Positions 1 through 11,693 of a stretch of DNA of 36,346 nucleotides are shown here, piece after piece. Made by a program: the position numbers and the translations under genes. Source of the stretch: an uncultured Prochlorococcus sp. GTDB lineage: Bacteria; Cyanobacteriota; Cyanobacteriia; PCC-6307; Cyanobiaceae. Numbering within the stretch: the stretch's first letter is position 1; each line of letters starts with the position of its first letter. Below the pieces are notes generated by a model, which saw only the letters and a list, made by a program, of their open reading frames with translations, made no database searches and had not been told where the DNA came from. The DNA is taken from the NCBI GenBank assembly GCA_902590775.1, contig CACIYC010000012.1, positions 1 to 36,346 of the forward strand. Reading direction: 5' to 3'.

Positions 1-3724
<3,724 letters not shown>

Positions 3725-3733
3725 GTTTCCGAC

Positions 3734-3739
3734 TATAAT
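3734..3739 (+). promoter_or_regulatory. Candidate -10 element of hli
   Basis: A perfect TATAAT lies 10 bases after the rpoC2 stop and 24 bases before the hli ATG, which would give a 5' leader of roughly 18 bases. There is no good -35 hexamer 17 bases upstream (TGTCAG). This is common for inducible promoters, but it also means the call rests on one hexamer in AT-rich DNA. Confidence 0.4.
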
Positions 3740-3754
3740 TTTGTATATTGTTAG

Positions 3755-3919
<165 letters not shown>

Positions 3920-3930
3920 TTTCTCCAATA

Positions 3931-4977
3931 TTGGAAAGTCATAACCTTAAGTTGCTAGGCCTAAGCCAAAGTCAACTTGAAAATATAGCTATTCAAAATG
4001 GTGAATCTGCTTTTAGAGGAAGACAAATATATCAATGGATATATCGCAGAGGCATTAGTAAAATTGACGATATAACTGTATTACCTAAGAAATGGCGCAA
4101 TTCTTTACTGGAAAAAAGAATAACAGTTGGAGCTCTGAAAGAAATTAATCGATTGAAATCTGAAGATGGAACGATCAAGTTATTGCTTCAATCTGAAGAT
4201 AATGAACTGATAGAGACAGTTGGGATACCTACTCGAAATCGCCTAACAATTTGTGTGTCTAGTCAAATTGGTTGCTCAATGGGGTGTCGTTTTTGTGCAA
4301 CAGGGAAGGGTGGTCTTCAACGTTCGCTAAAGACATCTGAAATTATTGCTCAATTTTTTGCAATTAAGAAAGCTTTTAAAAGGGCCCCATCTCATGTCGT
4401 TTTCATGGGCATGGGTGAACCTCTTTTAAATATAGGTCAAGTTTTAGAGTCGATTAGATGTTTTAATAAGGATCTAGATATTGGTCAGCGTAGAATTACA
4501 GTAAGTACTGTAGGTGTAATTAACCAATTACCGAAACTTGGAGAGCTTGCGATAGATTGCCTTGGCTCTGCACAATTTACACTTGCAGTCAGTTTGCATG
4601 CACCAAATCAAGAACTTCGTGAAGCATTGATACCATCTGCAAAGCAATATACATTAGACTGTCTTTTAAAGGATTGTCGACATTACATACATTTAACAGG
4701 AAGGAGAGTTAGTTTTGAATATATTCTTTTAGGAGATTTAAATGATCAAGTCGAACATGCCGAAGAACTGGCTAATCTTGTTGGGGGTTTTCAGAGTCAT
4801 GTGAATCTAATTGCCTACAATCCTATAGTGGAAGAGACTTTCCAAAGACCTAGTAAGAATCGTATTTATAAATTTATGGATAGATTAGAAGAACGTGGAG
4901 TTGCAGTCAGTTTTCGCAAAAGTAGAGGGCTCGATAAAAATGCAGCTTGTGGACAACTGCGACGTTTGCATATCTAA
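3931..4977 (+). CDS. rlmN: 23S rRNA (adenine-2503-C2)-methyltransferase RlmN
   Basis: A radical-SAM enzyme that methylates A2503 of 23S rRNA and, in some bacteria, A37 of certain tRNAs. The CxxxCxxC iron-sulfur motif is C115, C119, C122 ([12 protein letters not shown]). It is followed by MGMGEPLLN and, near the end, the cysteine of NAACGQL that forms the covalent methyl-carrier intermediate. The length of 348 residues is normal. The start is a TTG at 3931; no ATG or GTG lies nearby in frame and the N-terminal sequence ([10 protein letters not shown]) matches the family from this point. It starts 11 bases after hli, so the two may share a transcript. Confidence 0.95.
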   Translation: MESHNLKLLGLSQSQLENIAIQNGESAFRGRQIYQWIYRRGISKIDDITVLPKKWRNSLLEKRITVGALKEINRLKSEDGTIKLLLQSEDNELIETVGIPTRNRLTICVSSQIGCSMGCRFCATGKGGLQRSLKTSEIIAQFFAIKKAFKRAPSHVVFMGMGEPLLNIGQVLESIRCFNKDLDIGQRRITVSTVGVINQLPKLGELAIDCLGSAQFTLAVSLHAPNQELREALIPSAKQYTLDCLLKDCRHYIHLTGRRVSFEYILLGDLNDQVEHAEELANLVGGFQSHVNLIAYNPIVEETFQRPSKNRIYKFMDRLEERGVAVSFRKSRGLDKNAACGQLRRLHI

Positions 4978-5027
4978 TTCAATGATAAGACGTTTAAATA
5001 GATTCATTCTTTCATTAACAAGATTAT

Positions 5028-6791
5028 ATGGCATTGATAGATTGGTTCATTTTGTTTTTTTATCTAGCTTTCATAGTTGTTTTAGGTATTTCCTTCTCTA
5101 GAAGGAATCGTGATGAGGCTGAATATTTTGTTGCTGGCCGCCGATTAACTGGATGGCTTGCAGGAGCTTCTATGGCTGCAACGACTTTTTCAATTGATAC
5201 TCCTCTTTATGTGGCTGGTTTAATTGGAACCAGAGGTTTGGCTGGTAACTGGGAGTGGTGGAGTTTTGGCCTGGCGCATGTTGCCATGACAGTGATTTTT
5301 GCACCTATGTGGAGAAGGAGTGGTGTTTTGACAGATGCTGCCTTTACTGAATTGCGTTATGGCGGCTCTGCTGCGGCTTGTTTGCGAGGTACGAAGGCTT
5401 TTTTACTTGCAGTCCCTGTCAATTGTATAGGTATTGGATATGCTTTCTTAGCAATGAGAAAAGTTTCAGAAGCACTTGGGGTTGTAGATGGACATCAAGT
5501 TTTTGGACTAGTTACGGACACAATTTTATTGCTTATAATTGTTGCTCTTTTCATGTTGATATATACAGCGATAGGAGGCTTATGGGCTGTTGTAATTAAT
5601 GATTTCATTCAATTATTGCTAGCACTTGTTGGTGCTTTGACTCTCGCATTTGCTGTTGTGCATGCATCGGGAGGAATGTCGCAAATGCTTTTGAAATTAG
5701 AAGAGCTTCACCGACCTGAGGTGCTTTCGTTTGTACCATGGTTTTGGGATGAAGATGGTTTTCAATGGTTAAAGAGTGCAGGAATAAGTACAACAACGTT
5801 TATGGCGTTCCTATCCCTTCAATGGTGGAGTTTTAGAAGAAGTGATGGTGGAGGAGAGTTTATACAGCGTTTATTGGCTACTAAAAATGAACATCACGCT
5901 CAACTTGCAGGATGGATTTTCCTAATTATTAATTATATTTTACGTAGTTGGCTTTGGATTGTTGTTGGACTTTCTGCACTTGTTTTGCTTCCTTCCCAGC
6001 AGGATTGGGAGCTTAGTTATCCCATTCTTGCTGTTCAATATCTCCCACCAGTTGTCTTAGGCATAGTTGTAGTGTCTTTGATAGCTGCATTTATGAGTAC
6101 TGTAAGCACCTCATTGAATTGGGGGGCGAGTTACTTAACGCATGATCTGTATAAAAGATTTTTGCGGCCTCAAGCAAATCAGGAAGAATTGATTTTTGTT
6201 GGTCAAATGACATGTGTATTGCTTCTAATTATTGGGATACTTACTGCTTTAGTAAGTGACAGTATTGGTTCAATATTTCGTTTGGTCATCGCAATCGGTA
6301 CTGGTCCAGGTGTTGTTCTTGTGTTGCGTTGGTTTTGGTGGCGAATTAATGCAATGGCTGAGTTGGCTGCGATGCTTGCTGGTTTTTTTATTGGAGTTGC
6401 AACTTCTATGGTTCCTATGCTTCGGATAGAAGATTATGGGATTAAATTATTGGCCACAACACTTCTCACTGCAATAGTTTGGTTAATTGCTTTAGGGCTA
6501 ACCCCACCTGAATCCGATGAAGTTTTGGAGAATTTTGTTCGATTAGTAAAGCCTCCAGGTCCTGGTTGGAAACAATTACGAGAACGTTTTGGTGTTCTCC
6601 CAGTTGATTCCTTGCAGACTTTAATAATTAGATTCTTTCTTAGTGTTGGAATACTTTTTGGAATGCTTTTTGGATGCGGAGGCTTTTTGCTTCATATGGA
6701 AAGAGAAGGTTGGATAGGATTGGTTGTAGCTGTTTTTTGTATGCTAGGGATTAGAAAAAATGCTTTATCTAAAGTTTTTTCTTTGCATTAA
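5028..6791 (+). CDS. Sodium:solute symporter family (SSS) transporter
   Basis: A 587-residue polytopic inner-membrane protein with about 13 hydrophobic segments. The N-terminus (FSRRNRDEAEYFVAGRRLTGW then ASMAATTFSIDTPLY) is the typical first-helix and Na+-site region of the SSS superfamily, and the central FMSTVSTSLNWGASYLTHDLY is the conserved helix with the serine and threonine ligands. The sequence does not reveal the substrate; relatives carry sugars, amino acids or other organic solutes. A C-terminal extension after residue 490 adds two or three hydrophobic segments. It starts 50 bases after rlmN. Family confident, substrate unknown. Confidence 0.9.
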   Translation: MALIDWFILFFYLAFIVVLGISFSRRNRDEAEYFVAGRRLTGWLAGASMAATTFSIDTPLYVAGLIGTRGLAGNWEWWSFGLAHVAMTVIFAPMWRRSGVLTDAAFTELRYGGSAAACLRGTKAFLLAVPVNCIGIGYAFLAMRKVSEALGVVDGHQVFGLVTDTILLLIIVALFMLIYTAIGGLWAVVINDFIQLLLALVGALTLAFAVVHASGGMSQMLLKLEELHRPEVLSFVPWFWDEDGFQWLKSAGISTTTFMAFLSLQWWSFRRSDGGGEFIQRLLATKNEHHAQLAGWIFLIINYILRSWLWIVVGLSALVLLPSQQDWELSYPILAVQYLPPVVLGIVVVSLIAAFMSTVSTSLNWGASYLTHDLYKRFLRPQANQEELIFVGQMTCVLLLIIGILTALVSDSIGSIFRLVIAIGTGPGVVLVLRWFWWRINAMAELAAMLAGFFIGVATSMVPMLRIEDYGIKLLATTLLTAIVWLIALGLTPPESDEVLENFVRLVKPPGPGWKQLRERFGVLPVDSLQTLIIRFFLSVGILFGMLFGCGGFLLHMEREGWIGLVVAVFCMLGIRKNALSKVFSLH

Positions 6792-6843
6792 GGTTTAATT
6801 TTCAGAATGTACAGCAAAATAATTAAATAAAGATTTTTTTCTC

Positions 6844-6969
6844 TTGACCTTTCTTAGAACCACAATTTTACCGTTAATAATCGTTACTCTCTTTGGACTG
6901 GCTTTGTTGGCTGTTACAGCACGCATTTGGCTGCCAGGAGACATGATGGCTCCAGCACCAGTTGGTTAA
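6844..6969 (+). CDS. Small single-helix membrane protein, unknown function
   Basis: A 41-codon frame opens at TTG 6844 and ends with TAA at 6967-6969. The product has one hydrophobic helix (ILPLIIVTLFGLALLAVTAR) followed by a short polar tail IWLPGDMMAPAPVG. Its size and layout are those of the small one-helix subunits attached to cyanobacterial photosystems, cytochrome b6f or NDH-1, but I cannot match it to a named subunit. No ATG is available between the upstream in-frame stop at about 6820 and the TTG. It lies between the symporter and the HEAT-repeat gene, ending 33 bases before the latter. Coding status rests on the helix and the ordered tail, not on a homologue I can name. Confidence 0.6.
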   Translation: MTFLRTTILPLIIVTLFGLALLAVTARIWLPGDMMAPAPVG

Positions 6970-7002
6970 TCAGAAGTGTCTTCTTCTGGCTAATATCATC
7001 AT

Positions 7003-7812
7003 ATGAAAGAAGAGACCTTCAATTCAACTGATGAGGGACTGAAAAGTCTTGCGATTGATCCTGATGTTCTTGCAAAGGAATTAGCAGCTGAACTTCAGGG
7101 GGACCCTTTGGATGAGATTGATTTAGATAGCTTTGATTCAGATAGAAGTAAGATTTTGAATGAATGTCAATTGGGGTTGAATTGGCTTAAGCAGGGCCAT
7201 GAGGAACGTTTGCAGGGACTGAGAGTCTTTTGTGAGCATAGAGATTCACGTGCACTTGCCTTATTGATTCCTTTGTTGTCAGAACCTTGTCCAGTAGAAC
7301 GGATGAGTGCTGTTTATGCATTAGGTAGGAATCCTTCTCCACTAGCAATTAATAAACTTCTTGAATTATTAGAAAAGGATGGAAATGCTTATGTTCGAAA
7401 AGCAGCGGCATGGAGCTTAGGTAATTATTTAGACTCTTCTGTGATGAAACCCTTAATTAGAGCTTTGCATCATGATGTTGCTGCTGTTCGTTTGTGGGCA
7501 GCGAGCTCGCTTGCAGAAGTGGGTTCTATTTCTATTGAAAAGGCTGAAACTGTTGTATCAGAGCTGCTCCTTAGCTTGCGAATAGATCAAGAACCTCTAG
7601 TAAGAAGTAATTGTATTTGGTCCCTTGGCCGTCTTTATGACAATTTGCAGTTCTCGCTGAAGGTTGAGGTATCTGAAGGCCTTTTTATTGTTTTATTAAA
7701 TGATTTAGAACCTTCTGTCAGGTATGAAGCAAGAATTGCGTTGGAACAGATAAAAGATCCTGATGTGGTAATAAGGTTGAAAACCCTTTTAGAAGATGGT
7801 TCTTTGTTCTAA
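7003..7812 (+). CDS. HEAT-repeat protein
   Basis: A 269-residue soluble all-helical protein. From about residue 65 it is a run of HEAT / PBS-lyase-type repeats of about 31 residues (for example SAVYALGRNPSPLAINKLL and KAAAWSLGNYLDSSVMKPL). The first 60 residues are acidic and not repeated. HEAT arrays make protein-protein contacts. Relatives include bilin lyases (CpcE), NblB-type factors and the IscA-interacting protein IaiH of Synechocystis. A bilin-lyase role is not supported here because nothing around it concerns phycobiliproteins. The neighbouring ferredoxin makes an iron-sulfur link possible, but this is inference from context only. Confidence 0.88.
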   Translation: MKEETFNSTDEGLKSLAIDPDVLAKELAAELQGDPLDEIDLDSFDSDRSKILNECQLGLNWLKQGHEERLQGLRVFCEHRDSRALALLIPLLSEPCPVERMSAVYALGRNPSPLAINKLLELLEKDGNAYVRKAAAWSLGNYLDSSVMKPLIRALHHDVAAVRLWAASSLAEVGSISIEKAETVVSELLLSLRIDQEPLVRSNCIWSLGRLYDNLQFSLKVEVSEGLFIVLLNDLEPSVRYEARIALEQIKDPDVVIRLKTLLEDGSLF

Positions 7813-7898
7813 AATCAATTCTTAATGTTTCCTTGTATCAATTGAAGCAACTATTTGCCTTGGTTTTCTATATCATTTAGTTCATTTAAATTTCTTTG

Positions 7899-8108
7899 AT
7901 GCCTCAACGCACTTTGCGATTCAGAATTCGCCAGGATGGTTTTGTTGAGGAAACTGTCGAAGGGATTGTTGGTCAGTCATGTTTAAAGCTGACTGAGAAG
8001 CTCGAATCTGCCTTGGGTAGTGTAGAGCGCACAGAATTGACTTCTGAGGCTTATGCATGCCAAGAAGATCAAGTTCAGTTAATGCCAGAACAAATTAACG
8101 CTATTTAA
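7899..8108 (+). CDS. DUF2997 small protein
   Basis: A 69-residue protein with the DUF2997 pattern: a basic beta-strand start (MPQRTLRFRIRQDGFVEE), a segment GIVGQSCLKLTEKLESALG with one cysteine, and an acidic tail. I chose ATG 7899 over the TTG immediately before it because family members begin MP.. or MR... Function is unknown. The stop codon directly abuts the ATG of the Ycf35 gene at 8109, so the two are almost certainly co-translated. In cyanobacteria DUF2997 and DUF1257 genes are commonly adjacent (recalled, not searched). Confidence 0.88.
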   Translation: MPQRTLRFRIRQDGFVEETVEGIVGQSCLKLTEKLESALGSVERTELTSEAYACQEDQVQLMPEQINAI

Positions 8109-8501
8109 ATGTCTCATTTCAGCACAATTAAAACTAAGTTACGCAAGAAAGAACCTCTTCTTCAGGCTTTACTGCATCTTGGTTATGTTCCACAAGAAGG
8201 GGATAATCAGGTTCGCGGATATCGTGGCCAAACTGTTAATGCAGAATTAGCAGTGAAGATGTCTGAGGGAGGTGATATAGGTTTTAAATGGAATTCAAAC
8301 ACCAAAGCCTATGAACTTGTTACCGATTTGGATCTTTGGAAACAGTCAATACCTGTTGATAGATTTATTTCAAAGTTAACCCAACAATATGCTTTGAGTA
8401 CTGTGCTCTCCGCTACTGAGGAAGAAGGATTTCAGGTTGCTGAAAGAAAAAATAATGTTGATGGATCTATTGAGTTAGTTGTGACACGATGGGATTCTTG
8501 A
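8109..8501 (+). CDS. ycf35: Ycf35 / DUF1257 protein
   Basis: A 130-residue protein of the DUF1257 family, called Ycf35 in red-algal plastids. It begins MSHFSTIKTKLRKKEPLLQA, has the middle segment GYRGQTVNAELAV and GFKWNSNTKAYELVTD, and ends with an ELVVTRWDS-like strand, all typical. No catalytic motif or cofactor site is visible and the function is unknown. It follows DUF2997 with no gap and precedes the ferredoxin gene by 20 bases, suggesting one operon. Confidence 0.92.
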   Translation: MSHFSTIKTKLRKKEPLLQALLHLGYVPQEGDNQVRGYRGQTVNAELAVKMSEGGDIGFKWNSNTKAYELVTDLDLWKQSIPVDRFISKLTQQYALSTVLSATEEEGFQVAERKNNVDGSIELVVTRWDS

Positions 8502-8521
8502 TTCCTTGACTATTTGTTTTT

Positions 8522-8881
8522 TTGACTAATGATCCTTCAATAGCTTTTCAGGTAAAAGCTTTAGATGAAAATAGACCGAATGGTAAAGAGCCTGTACTTG
8601 GAGGTAAGTTACGTTCAAAAGCCGTTTGGGTAGATGAATCTTTATGTATTGGATGTACTTATTGCAGTTGTGTTGCTACTAATACTTTTGTGATGGAGAA
8701 AGTTAATGGTCGTGCAAGAGCAATTCGTCAGGATGGCGATAAGACAGATCTCATTCAGGAAGCTATTGATACTTGTCCCGTAAATTGTATTGAATGGGTT
8801 CGATTTGAGGACTTACAGGAGTTGCGTATCAAATTAGCTTCCAAACCTATTAGACCTCTTGGGTTACCTCCATTGAGATAA
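8522..8881 (+). CDS. [4Fe-4S] ferredoxin
   Basis: A 119-residue ferredoxin with one visible cluster-binding set: CIGCTYCSC in the middle and CPVNCIEWV about 40 residues later, giving CxxCxxC...CP. The extra cysteine two residues after the third is a feature of this cyanobacterial/plastid group. The N-terminal 35 residues (including LGGKLRSKAVWVDESL) and the C-terminal 25 residues lack cysteines. It is probably a small electron carrier. The start is a TTG at 8522 with no ATG alternative near. It follows ycf35 by 20 bases and precedes the aldo/keto reductase by 24. Confidence 0.92.
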   Translation: MTNDPSIAFQVKALDENRPNGKEPVLGGKLRSKAVWVDESLCIGCTYCSCVATNTFVMEKVNGRARAIRQDGDKTDLIQEAIDTCPVNCIEWVRFEDLQELRIKLASKPIRPLGLPPLR

Positions 8882-8905
8882 AACATAACTTAGAAGGAAT
8901 TAGAT

Positions 8906-10120
8906 ATGAGGAAATATCTCCATGATTTGCCTACTCGTCGCTTTGGACGTACCGAGATTAATATGCCTATTTTATCAATTGGTGGAATGCGATTTCAGCA
9001 GAGTTGGAAGGACTTAGCAATGGATGAGGTTACTCAAGCTAACCAGAAAAATTTAGAGAAAATACTTAAATTTGCTGTGAAGAATCACCTTGATCACTTT
9101 GAAACTGCAAGGCATTATGGTACTTCAGAGGTCCAACTTGGCTATGCCATGAACAGTGTGCCTCATGTAAAACGAATTGTTCAAACTAAAATTCCCCCAA
9201 ATGAAGATGCCAATGTTTTTGAAAAAGAGCTTGAGCGAAGTTTCTTAAAGTTGCGATGCAAAAAACTTGACCTACTTTCTATACATGGACTTAATCTTCC
9301 AGAGCATTTGGATCAGACTATTCGACCAGGCGGATGTTTAGATGTAGTACGTAGATGGCAAGAAAATGATCTAATAGGCCATGTTGGATTTTCGACTCAT
9401 GGCTCTACAGATTTAATTGTTCAAGCTATTAAGACAAATATGTTTGATTATGTAAACCTTCATTGGTATTTTATCTTTCAGGATAATGAACCTGCATTGG
9501 AGGCAGCCAGGAAATTTGATTTGGGAGTTTTTATTATTAGCCCAACCGATAAAGGAGGACATTTACATACGCCATCAGAGAAGCTTCAGAATTTATGCAC
9601 ACCTCTTCATCCAATAGTTTTTAATGATCTTTTTTGTTTGAGTGATCCAAGAATTCATACGATAAGTGTTGGTGTTTCATCTATAGAAGACTTTTTTCTG
9701 CATTTCGCTGCAGTTCATTTGCTTCCTAAGGCTCATGACTTTGTACCGAATATAAAGGAACGTCTAACTTCAACCGCTAATTTAGAATTAGGAGAGGATT
9801 GGATGAAAACATGGAGTACAGGCCTCCCTATGTGGAATGAGACGCCTGGTTCAATAAATATTCCTATATTGATGTGGCTTTACAACCTCTATAGGGCTTG
9901 GGATATGGAAACTTTTGCAAAAGCAAGGTATAGATTACTTGGGAATGGGAGTCATTGGTTCCCAGGTGCAAATTCTGATGGTTTAGATGTCGATGTTACA
10001 GAGCATTCTCTGAGGAGAGTTCTCAAGTTTAGTCCTTGGCCAGATCAAATTATTGAACGATTACGTGAACTAAGAGATAAATTTAGTGGAGGTTCATCTG
10101 AAAGACTTTCAAGAGCTTAA
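8906..10120 (+). CDS. Aldo/keto reductase family oxidoreductase
   Basis: A 404-residue protein whose first 290 residues match the AKR barrel: RRFGRTEINMPILSIGGMR at the start, then the active-site segment HFETARHYGTSE (Tyr71), Lys in VQTKIPP, and His in SIHGLN. At the position of the usual catalytic Asp (DTAxxY) this protein has Glu66. From memory this substitution is shared by a group of cyanobacterial AKRs (ETARxYG). The C-terminal 110 residues (NETPGSINIPILMWLYNLYR and HWFPGAN) are conserved in the group and carry no cysteine cluster. Substrate unknown. A good Shine-Dalgarno (AGAAGGA) precedes the ATG. Its end overlaps the convergent rsmG by four bases. Confidence 0.88.
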   Translation: MRKYLHDLPTRRFGRTEINMPILSIGGMRFQQSWKDLAMDEVTQANQKNLEKILKFAVKNHLDHFETARHYGTSEVQLGYAMNSVPHVKRIVQTKIPPNEDANVFEKELERSFLKLRCKKLDLLSIHGLNLPEHLDQTIRPGGCLDVVRRWQENDLIGHVGFSTHGSTDLIVQAIKTNMFDYVNLHWYFIFQDNEPALEAARKFDLGVFIISPTDKGGHLHTPSEKLQNLCTPLHPIVFNDLFCLSDPRIHTISVGVSSIEDFFLHFAAVHLLPKAHDFVPNIKERLTSTANLELGEDWMKTWSTGLPMWNETPGSINIPILMWLYNLYRAWDMETFAKARYRLLGNGSHWFPGANSDGLDVDVTEHSLRRVLKFSPWPDQIIERLRELRDKFSGGSSERLSRA

Positions 10121-10860
10121 TCCTCTAAAGGCTTTTTATATGGTATCCCTACAGATCTAGGGAATCTTGAGGGACATTTTCCTATGGGAGCAAGACGAAT
10201 AACATGCCTTATCCCTCGCTTTTCAGGTAATTGAAGAGTATCAATTTTTTTAATGTTGGCTTGAAGCGGATCAAGTGCTTTAAATAAGGCTTGTTGCTCA
10301 GTTTTTTTCCATTGTCCTTTGTAAAGAATTGCTTGCCCAGACGGTTTTAATAGAGGGATTAAATATTCAGCTAGAACAGCTCCTGGTGCAACGGCTCTTG
10401 CGACACCTAAATCATATTTACCTCGAAAAACCAAGTCCTGTCCTGTTAGCTCTATCCTTTCAGTTCGAATATAGACTCTAGAATTCAGATTAAGCTCTTT
10501 TACGATCTCTTTAATTATATTGGTCTTTTTAGACATCGAATCAACTAATGTTATTGAAGAGTGGGGTAAAGCTATAGCAATAGCTAATCCTGGTAAGCCA
10601 CAACCTGTCCCTACATCAATAATATTTAGATGTTTAGATTTTCTTTGTAGATCATTAGTTATAGGCCAAAGGCTATCAAGAATTTGGGAGATCCAAAAAT
10701 CATTCCCCTCAATAAGTCGAGTTAAGTTTATTTTTTTATTCGATTCTCTTAGCAATTCTTGAAAATAAGTAAATTGGTTTAGCTGTTCCTTTGATGGTTC
10801 CCAATTGAGTTGTTCCCAGATTTGATTTGTTTGACTTTTCAATACAGAATTACGTGACAT
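10117..10860 (-). CDS. rsmG: 16S rRNA (guanine-527-N7)-methyltransferase RsmG
   Basis: A 247-residue SAM-dependent methyltransferase, formerly GidB. Motif I is IIDVGTGCGLPGLAIAI, starting near residue 80. The N-terminal helix region includes NLTRLIEGNDFW and ILDSLWPI, characteristic of RsmG. The VARAVAPGAVLAEYLIPLL segment and a lysine-containing YKGQW motif follow. It makes m7G527 in the 530 loop of 16S rRNA. The gene is monocistronic on the minus strand and divergent from the J-domain gene, with only 61 bases between the two starts. Confidence 0.95.
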   Translation of the reverse strand: MSRNSVLKSQTNQIWEQLNWEPSKEQLNQFTYFQELLRESNKKINLTRLIEGNDFWISQILDSLWPITNDLQRKSKHLNIIDVGTGCGLPGLAIAIALPHSSITLVDSMSKKTNIIKEIVKELNLNSRVYIRTERIELTGQDLVFRGKYDLGVARAVAPGAVLAEYLIPLLKPSGQAILYKGQWKKTEQQALFKALDPLQANIKKIDTLQLPEKRGIRHVIRLAPIGKCPSRFPRSVGIPYKKPLED

Positions 10861-10921
10861 GGTTAAAAGGATGTTTAATTAGAATTCATTTGATAGAACA
10901 TCTGATTGATTCTTATTGTAG

Positions 10922-11431
10922 ATGACTGTTTCTAGGAGTGCTTATGAACTTTTGGGAGTTGTGGAAACTGCCGATTTGCAAAATATTAAGAAAGCATTTC
11001 ATCGCTTAAGTAAGCTTTTACATCCAGATACGACTTTGTTACCTGTGGATGAGGCGGCGTCTCAATTTCGTCAAATCTGCGAAGCATATGAAGTGCTCTC
11101 TGATCCTATAAAGAGAGAAGCATATGACAAGACTTTAGAGAAAAGGAATTGGATTATTGACCAGGATCCAGAACAATTAGAAATTTTCAGCAGTTCGTCA
11201 GCTAAGTCAATAGTTACTGACGGAAATCGCAGACCTTTTTCAGGAGGTGAGTTATTTTCTCTGTTACTTTTGTGTATTGCTCTATGCATTAGTCTATTGT
11301 TAGCAATTATGTTTGCTGTATTAGATGGTAAAGAATTGCAGGTTAGGCCAAGTTGGCTACAGACAAATCAATCAAACGTTAATAGTACAACCACACAGTT
11401 TATTAATGATGTCAATTCTACCTCCAGCTAA
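10922..11431 (+). CDS. J-domain (DnaJ-like) membrane protein
   Basis: A 169-residue protein with an N-terminal J domain (residues about 5-70): AYELLGV, the HPD tripeptide in LLHPDTT, and YEVLSDPIKREAYD. A hydrophobic stretch near residues 107-131 (LFSLLLLCIALCISLLLAIM) makes one membrane helix. There is no G/F region or zinc finger, so this is a type III co-chaperone that would bring DnaK to a membrane site. The last 25 bases overlap the start of the DUF3143 gene in another frame, suggesting translational coupling. Confidence 0.9.
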   Translation: MTVSRSAYELLGVVETADLQNIKKAFHRLSKLLHPDTTLLPVDEAASQFRQICEAYEVLSDPIKREAYDKTLEKRNWIIDQDPEQLEIFSSSSAKSIVTDGNRRPFSGGELFSLLLLCIALCISLLLAIMFAVLDGKELQVRPSWLQTNQSNVNSTTTQFINDVNSTSS

Positions 11432-11690
11432 CACACCATTAAATCAGCATTCTTTACGAGCTCTTGAATTGTGGTTGAATAGCCTTGGAGCAGAAAAGAA
11501 TAATGATAATCCTTGTATTTGGAATTGGGTGATGCCTCAATGGTCAGCTGAAATATATGTCAGACAAGATGAGTTAATGGTTATTTGGGGAGATAAAGAA
11601 GGTGAGAGTGACAAAAAGTTTAGTCAATTTAGTTTTCCATATGGACTACCTCGCCAGGATGTGGAAGCAGCTTTAAGGCATGGGCCATAA
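11409..11690 (+). CDS. DUF3143 protein
   Basis: A 93-residue protein beginning MSILPPANTPLNQHSLRALE, which matches the usual start of cyanobacterial DUF3143 proteins (PPxNTPLxxHxLxxLE). Conserved features are the WNW and EIYVRQDELMVIW strands and the C-terminal FPYGLPRQDVEAAL. An ATG immediately upstream at 11406 could also be used. The frame stays open further upstream but that part would lie wholly inside the J-domain gene and does not look like the family. Function unknown. The gene ends three bases before the convergent bioA. Confidence 0.85.
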   Translation: MSILPPANTPLNQHSLRALELWLNSLGAEKNNDNPCIWNWVMPQWSAEIYVRQDELMVIWGDKEGESDKKFSQFSFPYGLPRQDVEAALRHGP

Positions 11691-11693
11691 GAC

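Noticed and set aside
7003-7812. Bilin lyase (CpcE/F-like) reading of the HEAT protein
   Set aside because: HEAT repeats alone are not specific and no phycobiliprotein or partner lyase gene lies nearby.
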